This document shows, piece after piece, positions 42,867-51,446 of a DNA stretch of 64,000 nucleotides; position 1 is the first letter of the stretch; every line of letters starts with the position of its first letter. The position numbers and the translations under genes were made by a program. The stretch spans positions 1,488,001 to 1,552,000 of the forward strand of contig NZ_CP014315.1 in the NCBI RefSeq assembly GCF_001557535.2. The letters are read 5' to 3'. Below the pieces are notes generated by a model, which was not told where the DNA came from, did not search any database, and saw nothing but the letters and a program-made list of their open reading frames with translations. The stretch is from Burkholderia sp. PAMC 26561 (GTDB taxonomy: Bacteria; Pseudomonadota; Gammaproteobacteria; Burkholderiales; Burkholderiaceae).

Positions 42867-44687
42867 TCAGAACACCGTGTCGGCGTCATCCTGCGCGGCG
42901 GCAAGGTCGTCGGCCTGCGCCTGCGGTACCACGCCCTTGGCGGTGCGGTTGCGCTGGGAGTCCGGCAAATCCTGGTATCGCTGATAAGAGCAGTTTCCGT
43001 CGGACTTCGCGGCGTACATGGCGGCGTCGGCATTGAGCAACAGCGCGCCGGCGGAATCGCCGTCCACCGGATACTGGCTGATCCCGATGCTCGCGCCCAC
43101 CGTCATGCGCCGTTCGTTGACGAGCAGCACCTCATCCAGCGTCTGCTTGATACGCGAGGCAATTCCCGGCGCCGGGCCGGCCGAGCGCGGGCCGTTGATC
43201 AACACCACGAACTCGTCGCCGCCGAGCCGCGCGACCATGTCGGCGCCGGTCAACAATTCCTGCAGGCGGCGCGCGACCTCGACGAGTACATCGTCGCCGG
43301 CCGAGTGCCCGAACTGATCGTTGATCTGCTTGAAGCGATCGAGATCGACGAACAATACGGCAAGCGGTTCGCCGCTCGATGCAGCGTCGCGGATCGCTTC
43401 CTCCAGCCGTTCCATGAAGAGCATCCGGTTCGGGAGACCCGTCAGCGCATCGTGGCGCGCAAGATGCACCAACTCGTGTTGCCTGCTATGCAGCCCGTCG
43501 ATCTGCGAGCGGATCTCGCGGCGCATGCGGTCGAAGCAGCGCGCCAGCACGCCGATTTCATCGGTGCGTCGGACGGGCAGCGCTTCCATGGTGTGATCGG
43601 CGAAGAAATGCGTCGCCGCATGTGCGAGCGTTTGCAGTGGCTGGACCAGCGCGCGGGCGAACATGGCCGCCAGGATGATCGCGAGCAGGCTCGAAATCAG
43701 CACGATTCGCACGATACTGCCGCCCAGCATGCTCGCGCCGTTAAGGGCATCGGAAAGTGGGCGGGACAAGCCCAGCACCACAAAACGGTTGCCTTCGGAC
43801 GAGCCAAACGGACGGCGTATGAAGGCGAGAATCCGCGACGACGCCTCGTCGGGCTGTGTCAGACCGTTGAGCATCACGGCTGATCTTCCGTCTTCGAATA
43901 GCGGTCGCGTCGTGGGAAAGTTTTCCTGCATGAATATCCGCCGGCCTTTATCGAAACCGAACGTCTGCGATACATCCGGATGCACGAGGAAATCGCCCCA
44001 TTCGTTGGCAAGGAACACCTCGTAATTGCCCGGCAGATCGACCTGCAAACGTTCCAGCAGCCGCGCAAGGTCGACATCGATTACAACCACGCCGACCACC
44101 GTGCCGCGGTTGTCCGCGACCGGCGTTGCCAGGCGCAGGGTCGGGCGCCCTTGTGCCGAATGCGCGCCTTGCTCATGATTAATCGTGATCGGCGATACAT
44201 AGATGTGACCGCGCGCAAGCGCCAGCGTATCGAACACGTAGGCTAACTGGCCCTTCTCCTGCAGTCCGCTTTGCTCCACTCGCACCGCGTGGCTCGCGTC
44301 ACGATCAAAACGGATCAGCTCGAGGCCGTGATGCTCGCGCGCGATCAGCCGGATCTGCAGATATTCCCGGTGATGCGTCATGAAACTGAAGAAGACCTGG
44401 GCCAGCCGCTCGCGGGCAGCGTTCTTGCCGGAGCCGTCGTCGGCCTGGGCGACCGTCGCCGATGACGGCAGCGAAGCGAGCACCTGCGCGTCGGCGGCAA
44501 TATCGTCGATGGCAACCGATGAGCGCCGCGCAAGCAGTTCCGTCGAAGTCATCAGGCTGCGCCCGGCTTCCCTCACGAGCAACGTGCGGTTCGCGCGATA
44601 CGCGTAGTAACCCGTCGCGCCCGACGTAAGCACGCCGATGCACGCCAGCAGGACTGACAGCTTGAACGTCAGCCCGGGGCGCCACAT
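42867..44687 (-). CDS. Membrane diguanylate cyclase with periplasmic Cache-like sensor
   Basis: 606 residues from ATG 44687; an open frame continues to 44930 but overlaps the binding-protein gene. TM1 about 8-28, a large periplasmic region about 30-325 of dCACHE type (YLQIRLIAREHHGLELIRFD, VVGVVVIDVDLARL), TM2 about 330-352, HAMP with TDEIGVLARCFDRM, then GGDEF with HDALTGLPNRMLF and RLGGDEFVVLI. The active site is intact; the inhibitory RxxD is TGAD here, so feedback control is absent. No EAL domain. Its start overlaps the stop of a PotD-like binding protein (TGATG), as in sensor pairs of the NspS/MbaA kind. Confidence 0.9.
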   Translation of the reverse strand: MWRPGLTFKLSVLLACIGVLTSGATGYYAYRANRTLLVREAGRSLMTSTELLARRSSVAIDDIAADAQVLASLPSSATVAQADDGSGKNAARERLAQVFFSFMTHHREYLQIRLIAREHHGLELIRFDRDASHAVRVEQSGLQEKGQLAYVFDTLALARGHIYVSPITINHEQGAHSAQGRPTLRLATPVADNRGTVVGVVVIDVDLARLLERLQVDLPGNYEVFLANEWGDFLVHPDVSQTFGFDKGRRIFMQENFPTTRPLFEDGRSAVMLNGLTQPDEASSRILAFIRRPFGSSEGNRFVVLGLSRPLSDALNGASMLGGSIVRIVLISSLLAIILAAMFARALVQPLQTLAHAATHFFADHTMEALPVRRTDEIGVLARCFDRMRREIRSQIDGLHSRQHELVHLARHDALTGLPNRMLFMERLEEAIRDAASSGEPLAVLFVDLDRFKQINDQFGHSAGDDVLVEVARRLQELLTGADMVARLGGDEFVVLINGPRSAGPAPGIASRIKQTLDEVLLVNERRMTVGASIGISQYPVDGDSAGALLLNADAAMYAAKSDGNCSYQRYQDLPDSQRNRTAKGVVPQAQADDLAAAQDDADTVF

Positions 44688-45616
44688 CAAAATCGCTCCG
44701 GCCGGTCGCCCGAGACAATCCGGCTCCACAGCGCTTCGCGCCGCCGGCCGTCCTCGACCGGTTCGATCCACACAATGTGCGCGTGTTCGCTGCTTTCCGG
44801 GTCCGCGTTCAAGGTGTTGGCGAGCCCCTGGCGCTGCGTGAGCTGTTCGCTCACGTGCGGCTCTAGCATGTAGTTGATCCATGCGAGCGCGAGCGGCTGA
44901 TTGGCTGCCGACTTCGTCATCGCCCAGCAATCCAGCCAGGCGAGCGCGCCCTCGTCGGGAATGACGTAACCCACATCCGCGCCCGCGCGACGCAGCATCG
45001 CGACCTGCTGCGTCCCGTAGTTGCCGAACATCAACGCCGCCTTGTGTTCGATAAAAACCGCAGCCGCCTCTTCCGGCAGCGTGTAATAAGCGAGCAGGTT
45101 GCGGCGCAGATCGATCAGCTTGCGAGTAATGGTCCGCATTTGCGATGCATTGAGCTGGAAGGGATCGGCATACCCCAGCGCCAGTGCCGCGAAAGAATAG
45201 TTATGCTGGCCGCTGTTGAAATCGAGCACCTTGCCGCGATAACGGGGGTTCCACAACTCGTTCATGGAGCGCGGCGCGACGGGAATCTGCTTGCGATCGT
45301 AGATGAGTCCCATCGACGAATAGGTGAACGGGATCGCGTACACGTTGCCATCGCGGATCAAACCGCCAATGGATGCCAAATCGCGAAAGCGCGGTAATTG
45401 CCGCTTCGTGTTGGGAATACTTGCGAGATCGAGCGGCGCCAGCAGGTTTTCGCGCGAGTATCGTTCGATCTCCGCGGTGTTGGCGGCGAAGACATCGAAT
45501 TGGGGCCCAGCGCCCGCTTGCATTCTGTCGTGCAGCGACTCGTCCGAATCGATCAGCGTGACTTCCACCTTTGCGTGATAACGCGACTTCCGGATACTAA
45601 ATTTGGAAGCGGTCAT
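44687..45616 (-). CDS. PotD/PotF-like binding protein lacking a signal peptide
   Basis: 309 residues. The fold is that of spermidine/putrescine or Fe3+ binding proteins: VEVTLIDSDESLHDRMQAG, FDVFAANTAEIERY, VYAIPFTYSSMGLIYDRKQI, MNELWNPRYRGKV, WLDCWAMTKSA, LAWINYMLEP. The N-terminus MTASKFSIRKSRYHAK begins inside the mature domain: the first strand and any export signal are missing, and the upstream frame meets a TAA at once. Either the gene was 5'-truncated, which would abolish export, or a different start is used that I cannot see. It is translationally coupled to the diguanylate cyclase and has no ABC permease or ATPase partner, so a sensing rather than transport role is likely. Confidence 0.78.
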   Translation of the reverse strand: MTASKFSIRKSRYHAKVEVTLIDSDESLHDRMQAGAGPQFDVFAANTAEIERYSRENLLAPLDLASIPNTKRQLPRFRDLASIGGLIRDGNVYAIPFTYSSMGLIYDRKQIPVAPRSMNELWNPRYRGKVLDFNSGQHNYSFAALALGYADPFQLNASQMRTITRKLIDLRRNLLAYYTLPEEAAAVFIEHKAALMFGNYGTQQVAMLRRAGADVGYVIPDEGALAWLDCWAMTKSAANQPLALAWINYMLEPHVSEQLTQRQGLANTLNADPESSEHAHIVWIEPVEDGRRREALWSRIVSGDRPERF

Positions 45617-45625
45617 TAAGCTAGT

Positions 45626-45650
45626 CTGAAATTCTTACCCGGAATTTCAG
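45626..45650. promoter_or_regulatory. Inverted repeat CTGAAATTC-N7-GAATTTCAG in divergent promoter
   Basis: Perfect 9-bp arms, 10 bp upstream of the binding-protein start and 137 bp from the tandem-HTH start. Could be an operator for either gene or the scar of the event that removed the binding-protein N-terminus. Confidence 0.45.
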
Positions 45651-45740
45651 CATTGTTGAGGCGCCACACAACACAACGATGAAGACTGAATCGAATCGAA
45701 AACAAAGCACCGATCAGGCGGAGCGTGATCGGCCCTCGCC

Positions 45741-45746
45741 TATAAT
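45741..45746 (+). promoter_or_regulatory. -10 element TATAAT of the tandem-HTH gene
   Basis: Perfect consensus hexamer 41 bp before ATG 45787; no clear -35 upstream. It places transcription start after the alternative ATG at 45679, favouring 45787 as start. Confidence 0.5.
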
Positions 45747-45786
45747 GCCGGCTCTGATCAGAATCTATGGTGGAGAGCCTTACCTC

Positions 45787-46890
45787 ATGAGTCAAGCGCA
45801 TGGCCGAAACTCGGGATCTCGAGAGAACGGTCCACGTCAACCGCGCCGCCCTTCGAAAACGACGTCCCGCCACGAAAACAAACCCTTCGCGAAAGGTCAG
45901 CCGTCTCGCGATGCCGCAAACGCGCAAGTTACCGCGTCCATCTTCAAGACGCGGTCATTCAAGTTGCTGGTCGATGCCGTCGGCGCCGAGAATATTGCGC
46001 TGGGCCTCGACTCGAATCTCACGCGCGTGGCTGAACTCGTGAACGGCGTCGGGTTCACGCCCGAAACTGCTTTTCATATCGAAACAACGCTTGGTCTGCC
46101 CGATGGTTTTTTCGATCAGCCGAACCCTGTGCTTGCCCCGGAGATCGTCACGCGGTTGAAGTCGCCGCTGGATTTCATGCAGGCCAATGCGGAAAACACA
46201 TCGAGCGAGCACTTGCCCAAGGAAGCAGAAATGCGAAAGAAGAACCCTGTTCACGCGCAGGCCGGGAAAGTTGGCGAGAAGCCCGCAATGAACCCATCGC
46301 CCAAGAAAACACAGGCGCCCTCGAAGCCTGGCCTTCAACAGTCGTTGCTGCCGGCCGAGGACGCTTCGGTCGAAAAGATCCGCCGCGCGAATCTTCATGT
46401 GCTGACATCGCGCAATGGATCGAAAGCGCGGCTGAGCGCGCTGATGGAGTTGAGCGGATCGAACATGGCGCATCGGCTGCACGGCCAGAAACGCCTTGAC
46501 GACAACGAGGTCAACCGCTTCACCGAACGGCTCGGATTGCCAGCGGGCTGGCTGGATGTGGCGCGCACGGCGGCGGAAATTCCGGCATCGGTAACGGCGT
46601 TGCTGCTGCCGTCGCGTCGCTCCGCCGGAGAACACGACGAGGCGAAGCATGCCGCACGCGTACAACACGTAACGCCTGCCGAACCGGTCAACGAGCCGGT
46701 GCAGGCCGAATTGGCGGTCGACGTTCCTCCGATGCAACCGGCACCAGCATCGACCACGCGCCTTGATCATCTGCAGGGCATTCAACCGATAGCCGAAGCG
46801 CTGCTCAAGACGCTGGCGGGCAAGGCGCGGGCCGGTCTTCTCGACGAAGCCAAGGCGCTGGAAATGCTGCAACAGGCAGTGCTGCTCTGA
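45787..46890 (+). CDS. Tandem XRE-like HTH protein of unknown function
   Basis: 367 residues from ATG 45787 (GGAGAG nine bases upstream). After a basic, disordered N-terminus of about 50 residues come two related modules. Module 1 (about 55-125) has FKLLVDAVGAENIALGL and HIETTLGLPDGFFDQPN; module 2 (about 200-270) has LHVLTSRNGSKARLSALMEL, a GSNMAHRLHGQKR recognition-like helix and FTERLGLPAGWLDVAR. The closing LGLPxGW/FxD motif is common at the end of Cro/XRE-type domains. The linkers are Pro/Ala/Lys-rich, and the C-terminus has a helical region LLDEAKALEMLQQAVLL. Probably a DNA-binding protein; no known family name fits. Confidence 0.6.
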   Translation: MSQAHGRNSGSRENGPRQPRRPSKTTSRHENKPFAKGQPSRDAANAQVTASIFKTRSFKLLVDAVGAENIALGLDSNLTRVAELVNGVGFTPETAFHIETTLGLPDGFFDQPNPVLAPEIVTRLKSPLDFMQANAENTSSEHLPKEAEMRKKNPVHAQAGKVGEKPAMNPSPKKTQAPSKPGLQQSLLPAEDASVEKIRRANLHVLTSRNGSKARLSALMELSGSNMAHRLHGQKRLDDNEVNRFTERLGLPAGWLDVARTAAEIPASVTALLLPSRRSAGEHDEAKHAARVQHVTPAEPVNEPVQAELAVDVPPMQPAPASTTRLDHLQGIQPIAEALLKTLAGKARAGLLDEAKALEMLQQAVLL

Positions 46891-46917
46891 GCGGCTGACC
46901 TGCTTGCATTTACGAAG

Positions 46918-46965
46918 GCACGGCGTGCAATGCGCCGTGCTCGCCGATGCTCTTTCTCATTTTTT
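46918..46965 (+). terminator. Probable terminator after the tandem-HTH gene
   Basis: GCACGGCG-N7-CGCCGTGC is a perfect 8-bp stem 28 bp after the stop. A six-T run comes about 20 bases later (46960-46965), farther than usual for intrinsic termination. Confidence 0.45.
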
Positions 46966-47067
46966 AAGCATAAGAACCCTGAAGCATTCGTGGGTACATG
47001 CCATTACCTACGGGTAACGTAAAAAAGAGAACTGCGGATACGTTCCAGCAGAGAGAAAGGACATTGA

Positions 47068-48644
47068 ATGCGAAACAACCAGCCTGTCACGCAGCACGAA
47101 TATGAATCCCACAAACTGAAATGCTGGTCTCCGCGACCGACCTCTCCGGCAACATCAAATATTGCAACCCGGCTTTTATCGACGTTTCCGGCTATCCGCG
47201 CGAAGAACTCATCGGCCAGCCGCACAATCTGATCCGCCATCCCGACATGCCGCGCGATGCATTCGCCGACATGTGGACGACCATCCGCCGCGGCCGGCCA
47301 TGGACGGCGCTCGTCAAGAATCGCCGCAAGAATGGCGACTTCTACTGGGTTCGTGCGAACGTCACGCCGGTGATCGAACATGGCACGGCAGTGGGTTTTC
47401 TGAGCGTGCGCGTGAAGCCCGGCCGCGATGAAGTGGCACGTGCCGAAGCGCTGTATGCGCGCATGCGCACCGGCGCAATGGGCTCCCTGCGTCTCGAACA
47501 TGGCACGCTCGTGCGCAGTGGGATCGCGGGCAAGATCGGCTCGCTGATGCGCATGCCGGTGACGACGCGCGTGGCGCTGGGTTATGCGAGCACGCCGCTC
47601 GCGTTGCTCGTGACCGGGCTGATCGCGTACAGGGGCGCGCCGCCGCTGCCCTTGTGGATCGCGTTTGGCGTGAGCGCATTGGTGGGCGCATTTGGCTGGG
47701 CGAGCGTAGCACGCCAGATCGGCACGCGCGTGAGCGCCATGTCGGGTTATGCATCGCGCATGGCGGCGGGTGACCTGACCGTGTCGATGGAAGCCGGCAA
47801 ACGCGACGACCTCGGCGAAGTCCAGCATGCGCTCAATCAGTTGAAGGCTAACATCTCGGCCATCGTGCTCGATGTACGCGGACAGATCGGCGGCATGATG
47901 GACGCCGCGCGCGAAATCTCCAGCGGCAACATGGACTTGTCGCGGCGCACGGAGTTGCAGGCGGCATCGCTCTAACAAACGGCCGCGACCATGGACCAGT
48001 TGACCAGCACCGTGACCGGCAACGCCGATGCCAGCGTGCGCGCGCTCGAACTTGTGAAAGAAGCGCAGACGGCAGCAAGCGATGGCGGCAAGATCGCGGT
48101 GCGTGTTTAGGAAACCATGGCCGGGATCAACACGGCGTCGCAGCGGATCGCGGACATTACGGGCGTGATCGATGGCATTGCGTTTCAGACCAACATTCTC
48201 GCGTTGAACGCAGCCGTCGAAGCGGCGCGTGCGGGCGAGGCGGCCCGCTCGTTCGCGGTGGTCGCGACCGAAGTGCGCAACCTCGCGCAGCGCTGCGCCG
48301 CATCGGCGAGAGAGATCAAGGTGGTGGTCGAGACGAGCGTTGCGCAGATCGCGGAAGGCACGGATCTCGTCTCGCGCACGACCAGCCAGATGCGTGCAAT
48401 CGATGCCGCTGTGCATCGGGTATCGGCGATCATTTCCGAAGTGGCCAATGCAAGCAGCGAACAGGCCGAGGGCATCCGCCAGGTCAATCAGGCGGTCGCG
48501 CACCTGGATGGATCGACGCAGGAGAATGCCGCGCTGGTCGAGCAAGCGGCGGCGACCGCGCTGCGGCTGGCGGAGCGCGCGGATGTGCTCGATGAAGCGG
48601 TGAGGTTGTTTACCGTCGAGGGGGCAGCGAAGGTTGTGGCTTGA
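47068..48644 (+). pseudogene. Aer-type PAS-MCP chemoreceptor with three inactivating lesions
   Basis: The ATG at 47068 follows AGAGAAAGGA and reads MRNNQPVTQHEYE, the usual Aer start. At about 47107 one base is missing; restoring a T gives EYEFPQTEMLVSATDLSGN and joins the PAS domain (CNPAFIDVSGYPREEL, NLIRHPDMP). Two hydrophobic segments and a HAMP-like region follow. TAA at 47973-47975 replaces the expected Glu codon in SLEQTAATM, and TAG at 48108-48110 interrupts the signalling domain, whose tip [19 protein letters not shown] is intact. The span of 1577 bp is one short of 526 codons. Three independent lesions argue for a decayed gene, not error. Intact, it would have sensed redox state through FAD and signalled to CheA. 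Confidence 0.9.
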
Positions 48645-48920
48645 GAAACGCAGTGCGGGACATCACGGCTTGAATCAATTCGACTGCGCATCGGCAATGC
48701 CGGTGCGCATGTCTTCTGGCAGTTCGATTCGACATGCGGGCTTTCGGACTTGCAGGTTAGCCGTTCGGCCGACTCGTCCCTGCAGCGGAAAGTTCCTACA
48801 CTCGATAAGCCGTCCATGAGCCAGCGGTATGGGACGTGGTGAAGCTGACGGCCACGATCATGCGACGGATATGGACAAGAATGTGCAACGCTACGCGATG
48901 TTCAAGTCTGGAAAAGGCAA
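48645..48920. other. Gap upstream of the Abi gene
   Basis: No gene is supported in the 391 bp between the chemoreceptor remnant and the Abi gene. Short open frames here have no recognisable features. The only clear element is the hairpin at 48921. Confidence 0.4.
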
Positions 48921-48941
48921 AAGGCCGCACATGGCGGCCTT
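48921..48941. terminator. Stem-loop AAGGCCGC-ACATG-GCGGCCTT
   Basis: Perfect 8-bp stem flanked by A-rich sequence on the left and TCTGTCTCTTT on the right, resembling a bidirectional intrinsic terminator. It lies 95 bp before the Abi gene. Confidence 0.6.
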
Positions 48942-49035
48942 CTGTCTCTTTGGCGTCTTGGGATCCTGAGGTCTGTCGGGTAACCGAGAGCGCAACAAGA
49001 CTTGTTCCCAGCGCGTACATAGGAACTATACCGCG

Positions 49036-50028
49036 ATGAGTAGTTTGAAGCAAATACATGTTGTGAGTGCAGTGAAGGCACTGTCGCGGGCGCGCCTCAG
49101 TAACTACCGCACGTTCTTTGGAGTCGACGAGGACCGGGCCGCTTATGGCCTGTATTGCTGGAACGACGCGATCTCGGCGGCCTTGTCGCGCGCACTTGGA
49201 TTTACCGAAGTCGCGCTTCGCAACCAATTCCATACCGCGTTGAGCGCGCGTTATGGCGTTGGCGGAACTATCTCGCGCGACTGGTACGCACACTTGCGTC
49301 TCAATCCGAAGTCCACTGATTTGATAAGAAAAATTACACATGAACGGCGTCGATTGAGTGGCGTCTATCAATTGGTCCCGCGTTCACCCGCACCCTCGCC
49401 GGACGACGTCGTATCGAAATTAAGTTTTGGCTTCTGGCCGCACGTGCTCGATATCAGTCACGATTGCGCGCATCGACCGCTCGACTGGGCAGAGATGCTC
49501 ACGGAAATCATGCCGGGCCATAGGAACAATTCCGTCGGTTTCTGGAACCGGCCGAAAAACCGCGACATGCTGTTTGCGCGCATCGATTTTTGCAAAGATC
49601 TGCGAAACCGGATTGCGCACCTGGAACCGGTCTGGAAGGCGGGACCTCTGATGACCGAGGGTCGCGCGCGGATTGAACGAAAGATCCGGGTGGAGCGCTT
49701 CGCGCCCGCAAATCCAGCAGAGGCACTGACGCGCTTACAAATCGCCTATGACCGGGTGCTCGAGTTGCTGAAGTGGCTATCGCCCGGGCTGCACGACGTA
49801 TATATGGCCGGCGAGGCTCATCATCGTTTTGAGTCGCTCAACCGGATCGCGGCACTGGACGCCTACAAACGGCATGGCGGGCATCGACGCATGGCGTCGG
49901 TGAATTTGAACGCGTATCGTTCGTTACGGCGCTTGAAGAAAGAGCTTAGAGGCATTGGCCGCCGCCATGGCGCAGCAGAAGTCCGCCACGGCGGACTTCC
50001 ACTCGCCCGATGGATTCCCGTCGTCTAG
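49036..50028 (+). CDS. Abi-like (Abi_2) HEPN-domain protein, putative phage defence
   Basis: 330 residues from ATG 49036 (AGGAAC upstream). Abi_2 traits: ALSRARLSNYRTFF near the N-terminus, YGLYCWNDAISAALSRALGFTEVALRN, KLSFGFWPHVL, and RIDFCKDLRNRIAHLEPVW. RNRIAH is the Rx4-6H motif of HEPN ribonucleases, near residue 193-198. Members related to AbiD/AbiF abort infection by cleaving RNA; some act with a companion RNA or antitoxin, and none is evident here. The C-terminal 40 residues are basic and read through a hairpin, so the true end may be less conserved. Gene stands alone between a pseudogene and an unrelated operon, flanked by stem-loops on both sides. Confidence 0.75.
   Translation: MSSLKQIHVVSAVKALSRARLSNYRTFFGVDEDRAAYGLYCWNDAISAALSRALGFTEVALRNQFHTALSARYGVGGTISRDWYAHLRLNPKSTDLIRKITHERRRLSGVYQLVPRSPAPSPDDVVSKLSFGFWPHVLDISHDCAHRPLDWAEMLTEIMPGHRNNSVGFWNRPKNRDMLFARIDFCKDLRNRIAHLEPVWKAGPLMTEGRARIERKIRVERFAPANPAEALTRLQIAYDRVLELLKWLSPGLHDVYMAGEAHHRFESLNRIAALDAYKRHGGHRRMASVNLNAYRSLRRLKKELRGIGRRHGAAEVRHGGLPLARWIPVV
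49978..49999. terminator. Hairpin GAAGTCCGCC-AC-GGCGGACTTC inside the Abi 3' end
   Basis: Perfect 10-bp arms with a 2-nt loop, 30 bp before the Abi stop and 35 bp before the convergent dehydrogenase stop. It probably terminates both genes although it lies in coding sequence of the first. Confidence 0.45.
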
Positions 50029-50033
50029 CTACC

Positions 50034-51422
50034 CTAAAAAACCTTCCCCGGATTCAGCAGTCCGTGCGGATCCAGCGCAGACTTGATCGCGCGCATCGAC
50101 TCGATATCGTTGTCCGAACGCGTGAAGTGCAGGAAATGTTTTTTCTTCGTGCCGATCCCGTGTTCCGCCGATATCGATCCTTGGAGATCGCGTGTGACAT
50201 CGTAGATGACGTCGTCGATTTCATCGTGATCGTGCTTGCCCATGCCCGGCACGTCGACCACGACATGGATGTTGCCGTCGCCGAGATGCCCGTAGATCAT
50301 CACAATCGCGTCAGGCCAGCGTTCGCGCAAGCGCACATCGCAACGCTGCGCCGCCTCGCCGACTTGCGCTATCGAAAAGCTGACATCGTAGGCCGCGTGG
50401 TTCGGAATGAAGCGCTGGTATTCGCCCGGCGCATCGCGGATCGCCCAGAACGCGAGAGCCTGCGAATCCGACGATGCCAGCGCCGCGTCGCTCACCACGC
50501 CCGCCTCCAGCATCTCGCCCAGGAACTCTTCGAAGGCATCCGCGTGGCGCACCGGATCGGTCCCGACGCTCTCAAGCAGGACATAGAACGGATGCGCTTC
50601 ATCGAGCGGCGCGCGCAGTGTGTCGAGGTTGGCGAGCACCGCGTCGTAGTACCCCTTCCACATGACTTCGAACGCCGATACCCCCGGCGCCAGCCGGGCC
50701 TGAGCGCGCGAGAGCAGCGTGGTGACGGCCTCGTATGACGGCAGTCCGCACCATGCCGTGGCCGTTGCAGTCGGCTTCGGACGCAGTCTCAAAACCGCAC
50801 GGGTAATGATGGCAAGCGTGCCTTCACTGCCGATCAACAGATGCCGCAAATCGTAGCCGCTGTTGTCCTTGATCATCTTGTTGAGGCCGCCGATCACCTT
50901 GCCGCTTGCGAGCACGGCTTCAAGCCCCAGAACCTGATCGCGCATCATGCCGTACTTGATCACGCGATTTCCACCGGCGTTCGTCGCCAGATTCCCGCCG
51001 ATGGAACAACTGCCCCGCGCGCCCAGATCCAGCGGAAAATAGAACCCCGCAGCCGTCGCGGCTTCCTGCACGACCTGCAGCGGCGTGCCGGCCTCCACGG
51101 TCATCGTGCTGGAAACCGGATCGATTTCAACGATCTTGTTCATGCGGTCGAGGCTGATCGCGACTTCCCCGCCCTGCACGTTGGCGCCGCCCACGAGCCC
51201 GGTCAGTCCGCCTTGCGTCACGACCGGCTGTCCATGTTCCGAGCAGATATGCAGCGCTTTTGCGACCTCGGCGGTATCGCGCGGACGGATCACCGCAAGC
51301 GGCACGCCGCCCGGCAGTCCGCTCCAGTCCACCACGCGCCGGTCCCCGAACTCCTCCGGCAATTGCACCACTTGCGAACCCAAAGCCTCGCGCAGCGCGT
51401 GAACCGCTTCTTGTGCCGCCAT
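50034..51422 (-). CDS. FAD-linked 2-hydroxyacid dehydrogenase (GlcD / D-lactate / D-2-HG type)
   Basis: 462 residues from ATG 51422, six bases after GGAG; an ATG four codons earlier is possible. PCMH-type FAD domain: TQGGLTGLVGGANVQGGEVAISL, LDLGARGSCSIGGNLATNAGG, and C-terminal FAD-oxidase domain with IMIYGHLGDGNIHV and SAEHGIGTKK, whose histidines hold the substrate. Oxidises D-lactate, glycolate or D-2-hydroxyglutarate, passing electrons to a carrier. Last gene of the ten-gene leftward operon, 24 bp after the SDR gene. With the ALDH and HAD phosphatase upstream, glycolate oxidation is one consistent reading. Confidence 0.87.
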   Translation of the reverse strand: MAAQEAVHALREALGSQVVQLPEEFGDRRVVDWSGLPGGVPLAVIRPRDTAEVAKALHICSEHGQPVVTQGGLTGLVGGANVQGGEVAISLDRMNKIVEIDPVSSTMTVEAGTPLQVVQEAATAAGFYFPLDLGARGSCSIGGNLATNAGGNRVIKYGMMRDQVLGLEAVLASGKVIGGLNKMIKDNSGYDLRHLLIGSEGTLAIITRAVLRLRPKPTATATAWCGLPSYEAVTTLLSRAQARLAPGVSAFEVMWKGYYDAVLANLDTLRAPLDEAHPFYVLLESVGTDPVRHADAFEEFLGEMLEAGVVSDAALASSDSQALAFWAIRDAPGEYQRFIPNHAAYDVSFSIAQVGEAAQRCDVRLRERWPDAIVMIYGHLGDGNIHVVVDVPGMGKHDHDEIDDVIYDVTRDLQGSISAEHGIGTKKKHFLHFTRSDNDIESMRAIKSALDPHGLLNPGKVF

Positions 51423-51446
51423 TTCTGTCTCCATTGATTTTGACGC

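Noticed and set aside
42855..43883. 342-codon plus-strand open frame
   Set aside because: Antisense to the diguanylate cyclase gene.
47004..48545. 513-codon minus-strand open frame
   Set aside because: Antisense to the Aer pseudogene; His/Arg/Ala-rich composition typical of shadow frames in GC-rich DNA, and the plus frame has recognisable PAS and MCP domains.
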